Shown: positions 35,831-35,950 of the stretch, piece after piece
How positions within the stretch are numbered: position 1 is the stretch's first letter
Layout of the letters: each line of letters opens with the position of its first letter
Assembly (NCBI GenBank): GCA_016874295.1
Contig: VGUH01000002.1
Span: 138,344 to 174,293 of the forward strand
DNA: 35,950 bases
Source: Gammaproteobacteria bacterium
GTDB taxonomy: Bacteria; Pseudomonadota; Gammaproteobacteria; Steroidobacterales; Steroidobacteraceae
Reading direction: 5' to 3'
Notes under the pieces: generated by a model
Told to the model about the DNA's origin: nothing
Database searches by the model: none
What the model saw: only the letters and a program-made list of their open reading frames with translations
Made by a program: the position numbers and the translations under genes

Positions 35831-35950
35831 CGCCTCCGAGACCGTCATCCCGGAGTACTTCGCCTTCCAGTTGTAGAACGTCGCCTCGGAGATCCCGTGC
35901 CGCCGGCACAGCTCCTTGGTCTTCGCTCCGGCCTCCGCCTCCCTCAACAC
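35825..35950 (-). mobile_element. IS3-family transposase OrfA, internal fragment
   Basis: Reading leftward from the window edge, 42 codons give the helix-turn-helix core of IS3-family OrfA: LREAEAGAKTKELCRRHGIS, then EATFYNWKAKYSGM and TVSEARR. The extreme N-terminus lies beyond the right edge. After SEARR a complete OrfA would continue with a leucine-zipper segment and then orfB. Here the frame instead enters the AT-rich junction and the nnrS remnant, so the C-terminal part of OrfA and all of orfB are missing from this side. It is therefore a broken, non-autonomous copy as far as can be seen. Confidence 0.85.

Overview
The window is a compact chromosomal segment of a Gram-negative bacterium with roughly 70% G+C (estimated by eye). 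Gene content and order point to a gammaproteobacterium: mrdA-rodA-mltB-rlpA-dacA with ybeD and the lip genes, lptD-surA-pdxA-rsmA-apaG-apaH, lgt-thyA-folA, and glnE near the Kdo genes waaA and kdkA. The AmgK/MurU cell-wall recycling pair lies divergent to lptD, as in Pseudomonas. I cannot name a family or genus from the sequence alone. I find no rRNA, tRNA or CRISPR array and no gene-free stretch over 100 bases.

Layout. (1) Bases 2-5291, plus strand: rod-shape and peptidoglycan block (end of mrdA, rodA, mltB, rlpA, dacA), a D-amino-acid aminotransferase and ybeD. (2) 5246-9146, minus: amgK, murU, lipA, an OsmC-family gene and lipB; the OsmC gene is translationally coupled inside the lipoate genes. 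(3) 9194-16167, plus: lptD, surA, pdxA, rsmA, a degenerate UspA, apaG, apaH. (4) 16168-18947: a secreted four-cysteine protein of unknown function (minus), then a cyclase-family hydrolase coupled to kynureninase (plus). (5) 18937-22242, minus: rlmI-like, lgt, thyA, folA. (6) 22302-26184: a DUF255/YyaL protein (plus), a small membrane protein and a GFA protein (minus), a serine/threonine dehydratase (plus). (7) 26173-34333, minus: nine packed genes, glnE, a CHCC zinc-finger protein, kdkA, waaA, a HIT protein, a class II HDAC-like deacetylase, a TfoX N-terminal domain protein, an HD hydrolase and a beta-carbonic anhydrase. (8) 34366-35950: an M23 peptidase, then an NnrS gene cut off halfway at an AT-rich junction, followed by a fragment of an IS3-family orfA running off the edge.

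Much of the segment serves the envelope: elongasome glycosyltransferase, lytic transglycosylases, DD-carboxypeptidase, MurNAc recycling, LptD and its chaperone SurA, Kdo transfer and phosphorylation, lipoprotein maturation and a LytM peptidase. The rest is cofactor synthesis (lipoate, pyridoxal phosphate, folate/dTMP), rRNA modification, nucleotide-alarmone turnover and nitrogen control.

Gene packing is extreme. Fourteen neighbouring pairs share a four-base ATGA, GTGA or TTGA junction, and all five convergent pairs abut or overlap at their 3' ends. I see no obvious novel defence or mobile system; this is mainly housekeeping DNA. The observations most worth checking are the OsmC gene within the lip cluster, the APAH-like deacetylase lacking two specificity glutamates, the perfect TATAAT boxes set against start codons, the unknown four-cysteine secreted family, and the nnrS/IS junction.
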